A stretch of DNA of 19,152 bases from DASPXK01 sp035637315 (GTDB lineage: Bacteria > Chloroflexota > UBA6077 > JACCZL01). Shown one piece after another: positions 7,258 through 14,880 of this stretch. The position numbers and the translations under genes are program-made. Location of the stretch: contig DASPXK010000097.1 of assembly GCA_035637315.1 (NCBI GenBank), forward strand, positions 1 through 19,152. Direction: 5' to 3'. Every line of letters begins with the position of its first letter. Positions within the stretch are counted from its first letter, which is position 1. Below the pieces are notes generated by a model, which worked only from the letters and a program-made list of their open reading frames with translations, was not told where the DNA came from and ran no database searches.

Positions 7258-8682
7258 CTAAGGCAGGGGTGGGCGATGCTGGCGCCAGGGCTGGGCCGCC
7301 TCGAGGCACGCCGCCGCCCGTAGGACGGTCGCGTCGGCGTGCCATCGGCCGACGATCTGCAGGCCGATCGGCAGCCCCTCAGACGTGAACCCGCACGGCA
7401 CGCTGGCCGCCGGCTGGCCGGTCAGGTTAAACGGAAACGTGAATGGCAGCCGATCGAACATCGCAGGCGTCGGCCGTCCAGCGATCGTGCGCGGGCCCTC
7501 GTTGGGGCCCGGCTCAACCGACCAGGCGCCCAGTGGCATCTGGGGAGTCAACAGCAGGTCACAAGTCTCGAAGAAGCGGCGCGCGTCGTTGTAGAAGACG
7601 GTCCGCGCCAGCAGCGCCTTGCCGTACTCGATCCCGGAAACCTGCCTGGCGTTCTCTATCATCTGCATCATCGTCGGCTCGATCCACTCTGGTCGTTCGG
7701 CCGCTCGGTCGACCTGTCGCGCGGCGATTGAGACCTCGTAGATGATCTTGTGGAACGCGCCCGGATCTGACCAGCCCGGATTCCGCTCGTCAAGCTCGCA
7801 TCCAAACTCCGTAAAGCGGCGCGCGGCCGCCTCGGCGGCGGCCCGAACCTCGGGCTCCACGGGCGCATAGCCGAGGTCGGCACTCCAAACGACCCGCAGG
7901 CCTTTCAGGTCGCCGTCGCACCTTGAGACGTAGTCCTCTGGCGGGGTGTCGATGCTCAAGGGGTCGCAGGGATCCGGACCCGCCATAACGTTCAGAAGCA
8001 GGGCTGCGTCTCGGACGGTCCGTGCGAGCGGTCCGATATGAGAGCGCCCGGCCCAGTAGTCCGTCGACGGGTGGTACGGGACGCGGCCGAACGACGGCTT
8101 GAACCCGAATACGCCGGACAGTGCTGCCGGAATCCTGATCGAGCCTGCCCCATCGGAGCCGTGCGCGACGGGACCCAGACCGGCTGCCACAGCCGCGGCG
8201 GCTCCGCCCGATGAGGCGCCAGAGGTCCGGTCGAGCCGCCACGGGTTTCGGCACGGCGGCCCGAGGAAATTGTCGCACATGTCCTTGTAGCCAAAGTTGG
8301 GCGTGTTGGTCTTGCCCAGCAGCGCTCCGCCCGCCGCCTTGAGCCGCCCAGGGGCCACGCTGTCCTCGGTCGGAACGTTGTTCTCGAACCACTTCGAGCC
8401 GAACGTGGTCCGAACCCCGGCCGTAAGCTCGAGGTCCTTGACCGAGTACGGGATACCGTCGAGTGGCCCCAGCAGCTCGCCCCTGAGCGCGCGCGCCTGC
8501 GATGCCGTGGCCTGCCGGCGAGCGATCTCAGGCGTGACGGTGAGGAAGGCATTGATGATCGGGTTGACTCGCTCAATGCGATCCAGGATGGCATCCAGCA
8601 CCTCAACTGGCGAGAGCTCACGGGAGCGGACCAGGCGGCCCAACTCGGTGGCCGGCGTGAAGCACAGTTCGGTCTTGTCCAC
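7258..8682 (-). CDS. Amidase of the amidase-signature (GatA/AtzF-like) family
   Basis: A 474-residue protein with a GTG start 4 bases after AGGAGG. The Ser-cisSer-Lys catalytic triad is complete: Lys82 in PYSVKDLEL, cis-Ser157 in TSGASSGGAAAAVAAG, and the nucleophile Ser181 in GSDGAGSIRIPAA, with the canonical 24-residue gap between the two Ser. The C-terminal FNLTGQPAASVPCGF and GLPIGLQIVG also match the family. Enzymes of this family hydrolyse carboxamides to acid plus ammonia. GatA itself works with GatB and GatC, which are absent here, and the sequence looks more like stand-alone amidases acting on small or xenobiotic amides. The neighbours do not point to a pathway. Confidence 0.92.
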   Translation of the reverse strand: MDKTELCFTPATELGRLVRSRELSPVEVLDAILDRIERVNPIINAFLTVTPEIARRQATASQARALRGELLGPLDGIPYSVKDLELTAGVRTTFGSKWFENNVPTEDSVAPGRLKAAGGALLGKTNTPNFGYKDMCDNFLGPPCRNPWRLDRTSGASSGGAAAAVAAGLGPVAHGSDGAGSIRIPAALSGVFGFKPSFGRVPYHPSTDYWAGRSHIGPLARTVRDAALLLNVMAGPDPCDPLSIDTPPEDYVSRCDGDLKGLRVVWSADLGYAPVEPEVRAAAEAAARRFTEFGCELDERNPGWSDPGAFHKIIYEVSIAARQVDRAAERPEWIEPTMMQMIENARQVSGIEYGKALLARTVFYNDARRFFETCDLLLTPQMPLGAWSVEPGPNEGPRTIAGRPTPAMFDRLPFTFPFNLTGQPAASVPCGFTSEGLPIGLQIVGRWHADATVLRAAACLEAAQPWRQHRPPLP

Positions 8683-8686
8683 GTCT

Positions 8687-8692
8687 CCTCCT
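8687..8692 (-). promoter_or_regulatory. Strong ribosome binding site of the amidase gene
   Basis: The minus strand reads AGGAGG, 4 bases before the GTG at 8682. This supports GTG as the start. Confidence 0.65.
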
Positions 8693-8820
8693 AGTCAGAT
8701 CGAGTGATTCACGACACGCCGAAAGAGTTTAACCAACCGTGCCGGTGCACCGCGGTTGAGTCGCAAAATCTCGCCAGATCAGACTAGACTGTTGCATAGG
8801 ATCGTCTGAGCTGGTAAGTC

Positions 8821-8982
8821 GTGGGCAACGCGAGTAGCGGTCTTGGCCAGGTAGACGAGGCGAGCAAGCCGGCCAGCGTGTTGGTCGTCGAAGATGACCC
8901 GGCCGTCGCCACCGTCCTACGCGACGTTCTGGCCGAGGATGGCTACGTGGTGCTTGCCGTGGCCAGTGGCGTCCAGGGAGCT
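8821..8982 (+). pseudogene. Truncated response regulator receiver domain
   Basis: After a GTG at 8821 and about 20 linker residues the frame reads SVLVVEDDPAVATVLRDVL, then EDGYVVLAVASGVQG. This is the first beta strand, the acidic pocket (EDD) and helix 1 of a CheY-like receiver domain. The homology stops near 8982, before the phospho-acceptor Asp, the conserved Thr/Ser and Lys, and any output domain. The frame then runs antisense through the 3' end of the phosphodiesterase gene to a stop at 9046-9048. The remnant cannot be phosphorylated. A deletion or rearrangement joined it to the phosphodiesterase gene, whose stop lies only about 10 bases away. Confidence 0.7.
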
Positions 8983-8990
8983 CCCGCGCC

Positions 8991-10277
8991 CTACAGGCGG
9001 ATGGCTAGCAGAGGGACGAGCATCTCGCGCGGGTCCAGCGCGCCGTGATTGCCGATCAACGGATAGGCCGGCTGGCGATCCGAGAACGGGCACACGAACT
9101 GGTGATCGCCGCGCGCCATCAGGATCAGATCCCCGGCTCGGCGGCGGGCAGCCGCCGAGACCGATCCCGGCCCAAACAGCCCGCGCTCGAAGAGGTCGTG
9201 GGGGTCGACCAACTCGGCGACACTCGTGAGGTGGGCTTCACAGTGCGCTCGTAGGTCCCCTGCGCCCCCATGGCTGGCGTGCAGAAACGCGAGGCGGCGC
9301 TCGCCGGTGGGCGGAGACAGCAGTCGGTCGAGCAGGCCCGGATCGTGGTCCAGGCGAACTACCCGGTTCGGATTGCTCGGCACGTGTCCGTGATCGGCGG
9401 TGATCAACACCAATAGGTCGCCCCGTCGGTCGTGGCGATTCAGCCAGCGGCCGAAGGAGAAGTCCAGGCTGGCCACCTCCTCGTCGTGCTCCGCTCCCCA
9501 GGGCCCGCGGTGATGGCTGACCGTGTCGAGGCTCGGCCAGTAGACATACAGGTACAGCGGCTCGCCGCCCGGATCGTCGGCAAGCAGTTGCTCCGCGATC
9601 GCCAGCGCCCCTGAAGTGGCGTAGTAGCCCGGCAGATCGGCGCCCTGGAAGATCATTCCGCTTAGCCCGGAGCGACGATGCGGGGCAGGGCAGATCGCGA
9701 TCGAGCGCACGCCTGCCCGTCCAAGCCGCTGGTGGACCGTCTCGAGACCGAAGAATCTGGCCGGGTCGTGCGCCCCCAGCTCAGGGTCCAGATAGCTAAA
9801 GTGGCCGGCCGCCGGACCCCAGCGGGCTAACTCGGCCGCCTCGCCAAACTCCTCGAGGTACACCGTCCAGCCCAGCAGCCCATGGGCGGCCGGTGAGAGG
9901 CCCGTGTTTAGCGTCCCGAGGGCCGGCATGGTCGATGACGGGAAGACGGATGTGATCGTGCTCAGAGAGACCGTGTCGGAGCCGCCTGCCGCCTGCTCGT
10001 AAAGCTGGGCGAACGTCGGCGCGTCTCCAGCGCCGACCGCCGCGTCAAGCTGCCAGCGCCCCAGACCATCGACCACCAGCAGCAGGATCGCGCGGACGCC
10101 ATCGGCCAGCTCGGGCGCCAGTACCGCCTCATCCAGCGGCGCGGCAAGGCCTGAAGTCGACACGCCGAGGGCCTCGCAGATGGAGGGCGCCAGGTTCAAC
10201 AAACTCTGGCCGTCGTATCGCGGCAGAATGGTCTCGGCCGACTCCCACGCCGCGCCTCCGCTTCCGTCACCGGCCAT
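8991..10277 (-). CDS. Alkaline-phosphatase-superfamily protein (type I phosphodiesterase / nucleotide pyrophosphatase-like)
   Basis: A 428-residue protein with an ATG start. Visible metal and catalytic motifs in order are LLLVVDGLGRW (Asp70), SVFPSSTMPAL (nucleophile Ser/Thr, probably Thr116), YVYWPSLDTVSHHRGPW (Asp and His), ITADHGH (Asp-His) and GNHGALDPREM (last His). This is the two-metal arrangement of PF01663-like enzymes. They hydrolyse phosphodiesters or pyrophosphates, but the substrate is unknown here. No signal peptide is seen, so it is probably cytoplasmic. No convincing ribosome site precedes the ATG. The gene diverges from the spermidine-synthase-like gene across about 130 bases. 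Confidence 0.85.
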   Translation of the reverse strand: MAGDGSGGAAWESAETILPRYDGQSLLNLAPSICEALGVSTSGLAAPLDEAVLAPELADGVRAILLLVVDGLGRWQLDAAVGAGDAPTFAQLYEQAAGGSDTVSLSTITSVFPSSTMPALGTLNTGLSPAAHGLLGWTVYLEEFGEAAELARWGPAAGHFSYLDPELGAHDPARFFGLETVHQRLGRAGVRSIAICPAPHRRSGLSGMIFQGADLPGYYATSGALAIAEQLLADDPGGEPLYLYVYWPSLDTVSHHRGPWGAEHDEEVASLDFSFGRWLNRHDRRGDLLVLITADHGHVPSNPNRVVRLDHDPGLLDRLLSPPTGERRLAFLHASHGGAGDLRAHCEAHLTSVAELVDPHDLFERGLFGPGSVSAAARRRAGDLILMARGDHQFVCPFSDRQPAYPLIGNHGALDPREMLVPLLAIRL

Positions 10278-10405
10278 CGAGCGGAGAGTCTATCGGCGGG
10301 GCGGAGCGTCGTTCAACCGAAGATCCTGGGCGCGCGGGCGCCCTCACCCCCGGCCCCAATCGTGGGCGAGCCCGCCCAAAGCGTTGACGCTCTCCAGGGA
10401 GTACT

Positions 10406-11008
10406 ATGGTAACGGCCGACAAGGCGGCCGGCCCCGGAAGGAAGTCAGCGCTGGCAGAAGTCCGCTTCGGCGAGGACGAGGGCCGCCGCGTACTGCTGGT
10501 CGACGGCGCTGTGCAATCGGTCGCGGATGCCGCGGCGGGCGGGTACTGGGCGGCGATGGTGCCACTTCACCGGCCGCGTCGGGCACTCCTGCTAGGGCTG
10601 GGTGTCGGCACGGTCGCCCGTCTGTTACGCGACAGATTCGGGGCCGTTCCGACGGTCGGCGTAGACGACGATCCAGCCGTGATCGCCCTGGCACGCCGCG
10701 AGCTGGCCGACCTCGATCTGCTCCAGGTCGTCGCAGCCAACGCATTCGAATACGTCGCCAGCACGAGCGAGCGGTTTGACCTGGCTTGCGTCGACCTGTA
10801 CCGAGGCTCGCGACTGCAGGCCGGGGTGGTCAGTCGCCCCTTCTTGCGCAGCCTGAAAGCGATCCTAGCGCCACGCGGTCTTGCGACTTTCAATCTCTAC
10901 GCCGACCGCCGCGTCGCGACGCGTCTCAGCCGGATCGCCCGTGTCTTTAGATTGCTGCGCAGCGTGCCCATCGGCAAGAACGTGGTGGTCTGGTGCCGGT
11001 GCCGGTGA
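10406..11008 (+). CDS. Spermidine-synthase-like / class I SAM-binding protein
   Basis: A 200-residue protein; the ATG is preceded by GGGAG about 5 bases upstream. The Rossmann core is clear: LLLGLGVGTVARLL (about residues 61-74, nucleotide loop), TVGVDDDPAVIALARREL (about 83-100, acidic end of strand 2) and FDLACVDLYRGSRL (about 124-137). The N-terminal RVLLVDGAVQSVADAAAGGY resembles the beta-hairpin region of spermidine synthases, but the protein is shorter than the usual 280-300 residues. The catalytic Asp-containing (D/S)SSDP-type motif is replaced by DLYRG. It is therefore better read as a spermidine-synthase-like methyltransferase fold of unknown substrate than as SpeE. A heptamer repeat begins about 9 bases after its stop. 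Confidence 0.8.
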   Translation: MVTADKAAGPGRKSALAEVRFGEDEGRRVLLVDGAVQSVADAAAGGYWAAMVPLHRPRRALLLGLGVGTVARLLRDRFGAVPTVGVDDDPAVIALARRELADLDLLQVVAANAFEYVASTSERFDLACVDLYRGSRLQAGVVSRPFLRSLKAILAPRGLATFNLYADRRVATRLSRIARVFRLLRSVPIGKNVVVWCRCR

Positions 11009-11016
11009 CGGTAGTA

Positions 11017-11065
11017 GGCAGTCGGCAGTCGGCAGTCGGCGGTCGGTCTCCTGGCTCCGGGCTCC
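11017..11065. repeat. Heptamer tandem repeat, units CAGTCGG and GGCTCCT
   Basis: Three tandem copies of CAGTCGG followed by a variant CGGTCGG occupy 11018-11045. A short stretch CTCCTGGCTCCGGGCTCCT follows at 11047-11065, made of the same unit found at 1445-1469. The locus fills the gap between the convergent spermidine-synthase-like gene and the thiolase. This array has no obvious inverted partner. Confidence 0.7.
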
Positions 11066-11070
11066 TCCCG

Positions 11071-12249
11071 CTAAACCAGCTCGAAGCTCATCGCCACCGC
11101 GCCGCCACCACCGTGGCACAGTCCGGCTATCCCACGCTTCATGCCGCGCTGCTGGAGCGCGTGGAGCAGCGTCACCACCAGCCGCGCGCCCGTCGCTCCA
11201 ATCGGGTGTCCCAGCGCGATCGCCCCTCCGTTGACGTTGACCTTCTCCCAGTCGCAGCCAAGCACCTTCCCATTCGCCAGGATCTGGGCCGCGAACGCCT
11301 CGTTGATCTCGAACAGATCGTAGTCCTCGAGGGTGGTCCCTGTCTTTGCCAGCAAACGCTTGATGGCCCCGACAGGCGCATCGAAGAGCCAGAGCGGCGC
11401 AGTCCCCACCGTCGAATAGGCGAGGAGCCTGGCCAGCGGCTTCAGGCTCCTGGACTGGACTGCGCGCTCGCTGGCGACGAGTATGGCAGCCGCGCCGTCG
11501 GTGATTCCGGGCGCGTTGCCAGCGGTGACGAGCCCATCCGGCACGAAGGCCGGCCGGAGCTTGGCCAGAGCCTCGATCGACGTGTCCGCGCGGGGGCCCT
11601 CGTCGCGCGAGACGACGACGGGCGCGCCGCCGTCCTTGACTTCGACCGGAACGATCTCCGCGTCGAAGCGTCCCTCGTCCATGGCCGAGACGGCCTTCTG
11701 ATGACTTTGGAGAGAGTACTGGTCCATCTCGTGTCGGCTGATGCCGTACTTCTCGGCGATCGCCTCGGCCGAGTTGCCCATGTGGTGGTCCTCGAACGCG
11801 CACCACAATCCGTCGTGGATGACGGAGTCTTTCAGCTCGGCGGTGCCCAGCCGCACGCCCTGGCGAGCTCCGAGGAACAAGTGGGGCGTGGCGCTCATGT
11901 TCTCCATTCCGCCGGCCACCACCAGCTCGGCGTCACCCTCGCGAATCGACCGAGCCGCCAGGTTGATCGCCTCCAGCCCAGAGGCGCAGACCTTGTTGAC
12001 CGTCGTCGCCGAAGACGAATCGCCGATGCCGGCTCCGAGCGCGGCCTGGCGCGCCGGGGCCTGCCCTAGCCCGGCGGACACCACGTTGCCGATCACCACC
12101 TCGTCGATGGCATTTGGCTCGACGCCTGCCCGCTCCATCGCGGCGCGCGCCGCCACCGACGCCAGCCCCGGCGCGGGCACTGAGCTCAGCCCGCCCAGGA
12201 ACTTCCCGATCGGCGTCCGCGCCGCCCCGACGATAAAGACGTCAGTCAC
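11071..12249 (-). CDS. Acetyl-CoA C-acyltransferase (thiolase)
   Basis: A 392-residue protein starting at a GTG at 12249 that has GGAGG 5 bases upstream. The frame stays open 98 codons further up, but that part is antitoxin/toxin-region sequence and not thiolase. The N-terminus VTDVFIVGAARTPIGKF is typical. The catalytic residues match the classic biosynthetic thiolase numbering: nucleophile Cys88 in NKVCASGLEA, His348 in GGAIALGHPIGATG, and Cys378 in GLCHGGGGAVA. The enzyme joins two acetyl-CoA to acetoacetyl-CoA or runs the reverse thiolytic step. Which direction, and whether it takes longer chains, is not clear; no beta-oxidation or PHB genes are adjacent. Its start overlaps the end of the decayed hepT by a few bases, suggesting co-transcription. 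Confidence 0.93.
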   Translation of the reverse strand: MTDVFIVGAARTPIGKFLGGLSSVPAPGLASVAARAAMERAGVEPNAIDEVVIGNVVSAGLGQAPARQAALGAGIGDSSSATTVNKVCASGLEAINLAARSIREGDAELVVAGGMENMSATPHLFLGARQGVRLGTAELKDSVIHDGLWCAFEDHHMGNSAEAIAEKYGISRHEMDQYSLQSHQKAVSAMDEGRFDAEIVPVEVKDGGAPVVVSRDEGPRADTSIEALAKLRPAFVPDGLVTAGNAPGITDGAAAILVASERAVQSRSLKPLARLLAYSTVGTAPLWLFDAPVGAIKRLLAKTGTTLEDYDLFEINEAFAAQILANGKVLGCDWEKVNVNGGAIALGHPIGATGARLVVTLLHALQQRGMKRGIAGLCHGGGGAVAMSFELV

Positions 12250-12674
12250 GCTCGCCTCCGGATGTAACCATATACGTCCCGACATGGCGGACGAACTCCT
12301 CGAGGTCGCGCAGCTCGTGATGTAGGGAATGAAATACCTTGTGGGGGTCGACCTCCGTGTATATGTGGACCAACGTTTCGGAAGCCAGCCATACCCGTCA
12401 ATTTCTGGGCAAAGTCGCTCGGCAAGATGCCGATCTCGCCCAATTTCGGGGAAGATGTCTCGGTACTCCGTCGGCACCGCGACCGAGAGCTCGGAGAGCA
12501 AGATTGCGCCAATGTCCAGCGCCGCCTGAATTGCGAGCTGCAAATCGTGCTCGGTCGACGTGTACAGGGTGTGGTCAGAAACCAGGCCTCATACGACAGG
12601 CTCTGCTTCTCCTTTAGAGCGTGCACGGAGTCGACGATAACTTTCAAGCGAGCCGCGATGGCGGTTGTATCCAT
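12242..12674 (-). pseudogene. hepT: HepT-like ribonuclease toxin (DUF86), frameshifted
   Basis: One HepT protein can be assembled from three frames. MDTTAIAARLKVIVDSVHAL to AWFL is followed, after a shift near 12572, by DHTLYTSTEHDLQLAIQAAL to EYRDIFP. After a shift near 12445 comes KLGEIGILPSDFAQKL to GMAGFRNV. After a shift near 12375 comes LVHIYTEVDPHKVFHSLHHE to a TGA at 12244-12242. The joined length of about 140 residues is normal for HepT. The last frameshift falls inside the RNase signature R-x4-H-x-Y (RN-V / L-VHIY), so the catalytic Arg and His are no longer in one frame. The partner MntA gene is intact and overlaps the hepT start by 86 bases. In this family HepT cleaves RNA and MntA silences it by adding AMP. 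Confidence 0.8.
12255..12259 (-). promoter_or_regulatory. Ribosome binding site of the thiolase gene
   Basis: The minus strand reads GGAGG, 5 bases before the GTG at 12249. It lies within the last codons of the hepT remnant and fixes the thiolase start. Confidence 0.6.
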
Positions 12675-13104
12675 CGAACAACTCTCCCCTTCGCGCGCGC
12701 TCGAATATCGCCCGCTCGTGCCGCTCGATCAACGGGAGAAAGTCGAGGTATTGGCTCACCGTGCGCGCTTTGAACTCAACGAGCGCACGCCGATCTCGGC
12801 AATGGAGCAACACACCGTCGCAGAAGATGCGGTAGCGCAGGGCTAGCGGCACTTGGTTCAGGACCGCGACATCAACGTCGTTGACGTGCAGGACATCCAT
12901 AACGCCGCCGGTGATATCGAGCCGCGCCTCGAAACAGCGATCAACGTCTGGAGTACCTGACAGCAGTACTCCGACATCGACGTCCGACAACGGCCCAGCC
13001 CGTCCCCGGGCGTGCGAGCCGAAGAGGTAGGCGGCGATGACGTCGTCTCGCGAGGAGAAATACTCGCCCAGGGCGGCTGTATCGATCGACCGCGTCTCGC
13101 TCAT
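12589..13104 (-). CDS. mntA: MntA-like nucleotidyltransferase antitoxin
   Basis: A 171-residue minimal nucleotidyltransferase with the GS-x10-DxD signature: Gly29-Ser30 in YLFGSHARGRAGPLSDVDVG, with Asp41 and Asp43 as metal ligands. A later NDVDVAVLN can supply the third acidic residue. In HepT/MntA (type VII) toxin-antitoxin pairs this enzyme transfers AMP to the HepT toxin and blocks it. The gene directly precedes hepT, as in known modules, but overlaps it by 86 bases, more than the usual few. The terminal residues after about 150 (YNRHRGSLESYRRLRARSKG) are encoded by the hepT start region and may be an extension. AGGAG lies immediately before the ATG with almost no spacing. The gene follows uvrA after about 65 bases. 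Confidence 0.85.
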   Translation of the reverse strand: MSETRSIDTAALGEYFSSRDDVIAAYLFGSHARGRAGPLSDVDVGVLLSGTPDVDRCFEARLDITGGVMDVLHVNDVDVAVLNQVPLALRYRIFCDGVLLHCRDRRALVEFKARTVSQYLDFLPLIERHERAIFERARRGELFDGYNRHRGSLESYRRLRARSKGEAEPVV

Positions 13105-13170
13105 CTCCTCACCCGGCGTCCAGCTGCTTGAAGCGTAGGAGAAGCGGGGCCGCCTGCGCCAGAGCTGTAG

Positions 13171-14880
13171 CTAGGCCACCGACGCGGGGCGCTCGTTCAA
13201 GACACGGCGGAGGAACTGGCCGGTAAAGGAGCGCGGGTTCTCGGCCAGTTGCTCGGGCGTGCCCACGCCGATCACCTCGCCCCCTGCGTCGCCGCCCTCC
13301 GGTCCGAGGTCGATGATCCAGTCCGCCGTCTTGATCACATCGAGATTGTGTTCGATCACCACCACCGTGTTGCCCGCGTCGGCGAGGCGGGCGAGCACAT
13401 TCAGCAGTTTGCCAGTGTCGGCGAAGTGCAGGCCCGTGGTGGGTTCATCAAGGATGTAGATGGTCCGCCCGGTCGCTCGACGCGACAGCTCGGCCGAGAG
13501 CTTGACGCGCTGGGCCTCACCGCCCGATAGCGTTGTTGCTGGCTGGCCGAGGTGAATGTAACCGAGGCCGACATCGTACAGCGTCTGCAGCTTGGCCTTG
13601 ACGGGCGGGATGGCCTCGAAGAAGCCGAGCGCCTCCTCGACCGTCATGTCCAGGACCTCGGCGATGTTCCTGCCCTTGTAGCGGACCTCGAGCGTCTCGC
13701 GATTGTAGCGCCGCCCCTTGCACACCTCGCATGGCACGTACACATCCGGCAGGAACTGCATCTCGATCTTCAGGATCCCGTCCCCCTCACACGCCTCGCA
13801 ACGACCTCCCTTGACGTTGAAGGAGAATCGGCCGGGCAGATAGCCTCGAATCCGCGCCTCCGGCACCTGGGCGAATAGCTCGCGGATCGGCGTGAAGAGG
13901 CCGGTGTAGGTGGCCGGGTTCGAGCGGGGCGTGCGCCCAATCGGCGACTGATCGATCTCGATTACCTTGTCGAGCAGTTCCAGCCCCTCGATGGAGTCGT
14001 ACGCCCCGGCCCGGTCGCGGGCCTGATGAAGCGCCTGGGCTAGCGCCCTGTAGAGCACCTGGCTGATCAGCGAGCTCTTGCCTGACCCGGAGACACCCGT
14101 CACACACGCGAAAGTGCCCAGCGGGATGCTCACGTCGATCCCTTTGAGGTTGTTCTCGCGCGCGCCTTTGATGCGCAGCGACTTGCCGCTCCCGCGGCGC
14201 CGGCTGGGTGGGACAGGTATCGATCGCGCGCCGCTCAAGAACTGGCCGGTCAGCGACTCCGGACAGCTGATCACGTCCTCCAACGTCCCGGCCGCTACCA
14301 CTCCGCCGCCGTGCTCGCCGGCGCCCGGGCCCATATCCACGATGTGGTCGGCCGAGCGGATCGTCTCCTCGTCATGCTCGACCACGATCAGCGTGTTGCC
14401 GATGTCGCGCAGCCGCTTGAGGGTTCGGATCAGCCTGGCGTTGTCGCGTTGATGGAGGCCGATACTCGGCTCGTCCAGGATGTACACCACGCCCATCAGA
14501 CCTGAGCCGATCTGGGTTGCCAGGCGGATCCGCTGGGCCTCACCCCCAGACAATGTGCCGGCCGTTCGGTCTAGGGTCAAATACTCGAGCCCGACGTCGA
14601 CCAGGAACCCAAGCCTCGCCCAGATCTCCTTCAGGATCTGCCGCGCGATCGTGAACTCGCGGTCGGTCAGCACCAAACCGCGCTCCTTGGGCCAGCGCGC
14701 CCTGGCCGGGCGGGCCAGGCGCGCGTCTTTAAACGGCCGCCGCTCCTCCAGGGCGGTGAACAACTCGAGAGCTGCCGCGATCGACAGGCTGGTCACCTCA
14801 TTGATCGGGCGGCCCACAACCGTCACGCTCAGCGTCTCAGGCTTCAGGCGGGCGCCCTTGCAGGTCGCAGGGCCGGGTGG
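13171..14880 (-). CDS. uvrA: Excinuclease ABC subunit UvrA, C-terminal portion (after a frameshift)
   Basis: The frame resumes UvrA at CKGARLKPETLSVTVVGRPI and runs to a TAG at 13173-13171. It holds the first ABC signature and Walker B region (LSGGEAQRIRLATQIGSGL, then ILDEPSIGLHQRDN), the second Walker A (GVSGSGKSSLISQVLYRAL), the zinc module (CEACEGDG, then CEVCKGRRYN), and the second signature and Walker B (LSGGEAQRVKL, then ILDEPTTGLHFAD). The open frame extends up to 15030, but residues above about 14862 are out-of-frame noise. UvrA is the damage-sensing ATPase of nucleotide excision repair and loads UvrB. Together with the N-terminal part the protein would be about 997 residues, longer than the usual 940-960, partly because of a repeat insert. 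Confidence 0.9.
   Translation of the reverse strand, partial: PPGPATCKGARLKPETLSVTVVGRPINEVTSLSIAAALELFTALEERRPFKDARLARPARARWPKERGLVLTDREFTIARQILKEIWARLGFLVDVGLEYLTLDRTAGTLSGGEAQRIRLATQIGSGLMGVVYILDEPSIGLHQRDNARLIRTLKRLRDIGNTLIVVEHDEETIRSADHIVDMGPGAGEHGGGVVAAGTLEDVISCPESLTGQFLSGARSIPVPPSRRRGSGKSLRIKGARENNLKGIDVSIPLGTFACVTGVSGSGKSSLISQVLYRALAQALHQARDRAGAYDSIEGLELLDKVIEIDQSPIGRTPRSNPATYTGLFTPIRELFAQVPEARIRGYLPGRFSFNVKGGRCEACEGDGILKIEMQFLPDVYVPCEVCKGRRYNRETLEVRYKGRNIAEVLDMTVEEALGFFEAIPPVKAKLQTLYDVGLGYIHLGQPATTLSGGEAQRVKLSAELSRRATGRTIYILDEPTTGLHFADTGKLLNVLARLADAGNTVVVIEHNLDVIKTADWIIDLGPEGGDAGGEVIGVGTPEQLAENPRSFTGQFLRRVLNERPASVA

Noticed and set aside
8740..8820. Sigma-70 promoter before the receiver remnant (TTGAGT and TAGACT)
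   Set aside because: The spacing between the two boxes is about 23 bases, too long to support a call.
10993..12069. Plus-strand open frame of 358 codons opposite the thiolase
   Set aside because: It mirrors the thiolase gene, begins within a heptamer repeat and has Arg/Asp/Val-rich noise composition.
11071..12543. Thiolase with a 98-residue N-terminal extension
   Set aside because: The extra part is the hepT region read in frame; the GTG at 12249 with GGAGG gives the standard 392-residue length.
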